From contig NZ_NXLL01000006.1 in assembly GCF_003364115.1 (NCBI RefSeq), positions 18,932 through 82,931 of the forward strand: DNA of 64,000 nt, written 5' to 3'. Below, one piece after another: positions 63,855-64,000 of the stretch. How positions within the stretch are numbered: position 1 is the stretch's first letter; the number at the start of each line of letters is the position of its first letter. Below the pieces are notes generated by a model. The model was given only the letters and a program-made list of their open reading frames with translations, was not told the origin of the DNA and did no database searches. Made by a program: the position numbers and the translations under genes. Source of the DNA: Helicobacter sp. MIT 00-7814. Lineage in GTDB: Bacteria; Campylobacterota; Campylobacteria; Campylobacterales; Helicobacteraceae.

Positions 63855-64000
63855 CACACAAACCGAGATTTTGCACCCCAAAATCCCTAAAAATTTGCAA
63901 AGCAAATTTTTCATCAGAATCCAAATGCAGTGTGCGGCACGCACCTTCTAGCGTTGTCGGGGGTTTGGGGGTTGTAAGGGGGATAAGGGGAGCGACTTCG
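63835..64000 (-). CDS. 3' end of an unidentified (-) strand gene
   Basis: A (-) frame runs open from the right window edge to a TGA at 63837-63835, encoding 54 residues that end in GACRTLHLDSDEKFALQ...NLGLCVKTLAV. The Pro/Thr-rich start corresponds to the G-rich stretch at 63959-63990. It would overlap the convergent glycosylase gene by 20 bases. Product not recognised; reality of the frame is likely but not certain. Confidence 0.45.
   Translation of the reverse strand, partial: EVAPLIPLTTPKPPTTLEGACRTLHLDSDEKFALQIFRDFGVQNLGLCVKTLAV
63959..63990 (+). other. Potential G-quadruplex motif
   Basis: Four G runs (63959-63963, 63967-63971, 63978-63982, 63987-63990) of 5, 5, 5 and 4 G are separated by loops of 3, 6 and 4 bases, which satisfies the usual G-quadruplex pattern. 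It lies in the putative (-) coding frame at the window edge. Confidence 0.6.

Overview
The window is chromosomal DNA from a Helicobacter-type member of the Campylobacterota (epsilon class). This rests on gene content and order. The blocks argS-tatA-gmk-(acidic 'poly-E' gene)-nuc, recO...accD-rlmH, flhF-flhG-(small membrane gene)-fliA-fliM-fliY, trmB-ftsE-ftsX-(M23-like gene) beside flaG-fliD-fliS-(fliT-like), and folB-plsY are arrangements I recall from Helicobacter pylori. Several parts are not typical of H. pylori: an RND pump, a YbhFSR-like ABC exporter, a cluster of BspA-like repeat genes, and a type II secretion/type IV pilus-like (Cts-like) gene set. These point to an enterohepatic or other non-pylori Helicobacter. 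Base composition is moderately AT-rich, with many GCGC/CGCG words and a very common AGATTCT/AGAATCT heptamer.

Layout. 1-3331 (+): end of nadK, recN, a YejE-like permease. 3328-9634 (-): azlD, azlC, argS, tatA, gmk, and a large acidic protein with a receiver-like N-terminus. 9714-10316 (+) nuc; 10325-10939 (-) recO. 11012-15982 (+): inositol-phosphatase-like gene, accD, rlmH, dksA, a membrane protein, a GlcD-type dehydrogenase. 16001-16905 (+): two related small secreted proteins resembling Tai4 immunity proteins. 16958-18391 (-) gatB. 18607-29774 (+): RND adaptor and pump, a TolC-like outer membrane protein, then an ABC exporter (adaptor, two ATPases, two permeases). 29771-32293 (-): a type IIG-like restriction-methylation protein. 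32423-34730 (-): two-component system and a DUF1104-like protein. 34890-36015 (+): a lipoprotein and a YiiX-like protein.

36097-40128 (+) holds three tandem BspA-like (DUF285) genes made of 25-residue repeats. 40184-53257 (-) is a long flagellar and division block: fliT-like, fliS, fliD, flaG, EnvC-like protein, ftsX, ftsE, trmB, fliY, fliM, fliA, a small membrane protein, flhG, flhF, folK. 53353-54108 (+) is a Dsb-like thioredoxin-fold protein; folB and plsY follow on (-). 55650-62102 (+) is a compact six-gene secretion or transformation machine in the order L-, M-, C/P-, D-, E-, F-like. 62158-63026 is a DUF268 gene broken by a G11 tract, followed by a MagIII-like DNA glycosylase and the end of a (-) gene.

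Three simple-repeat sites look like phase-variation switches: T14 in the promoter of the TolC-like gene, T14 in the promoter of the BspA-like cluster, and G11 inside the DUF268 gene. Together with the type IIG enzyme and the possible orphan immunity proteins, they suggest a host-associated organism that varies its surface and export functions. No rRNA, tRNA, CRISPR array, insertion sequence or prophage was seen.
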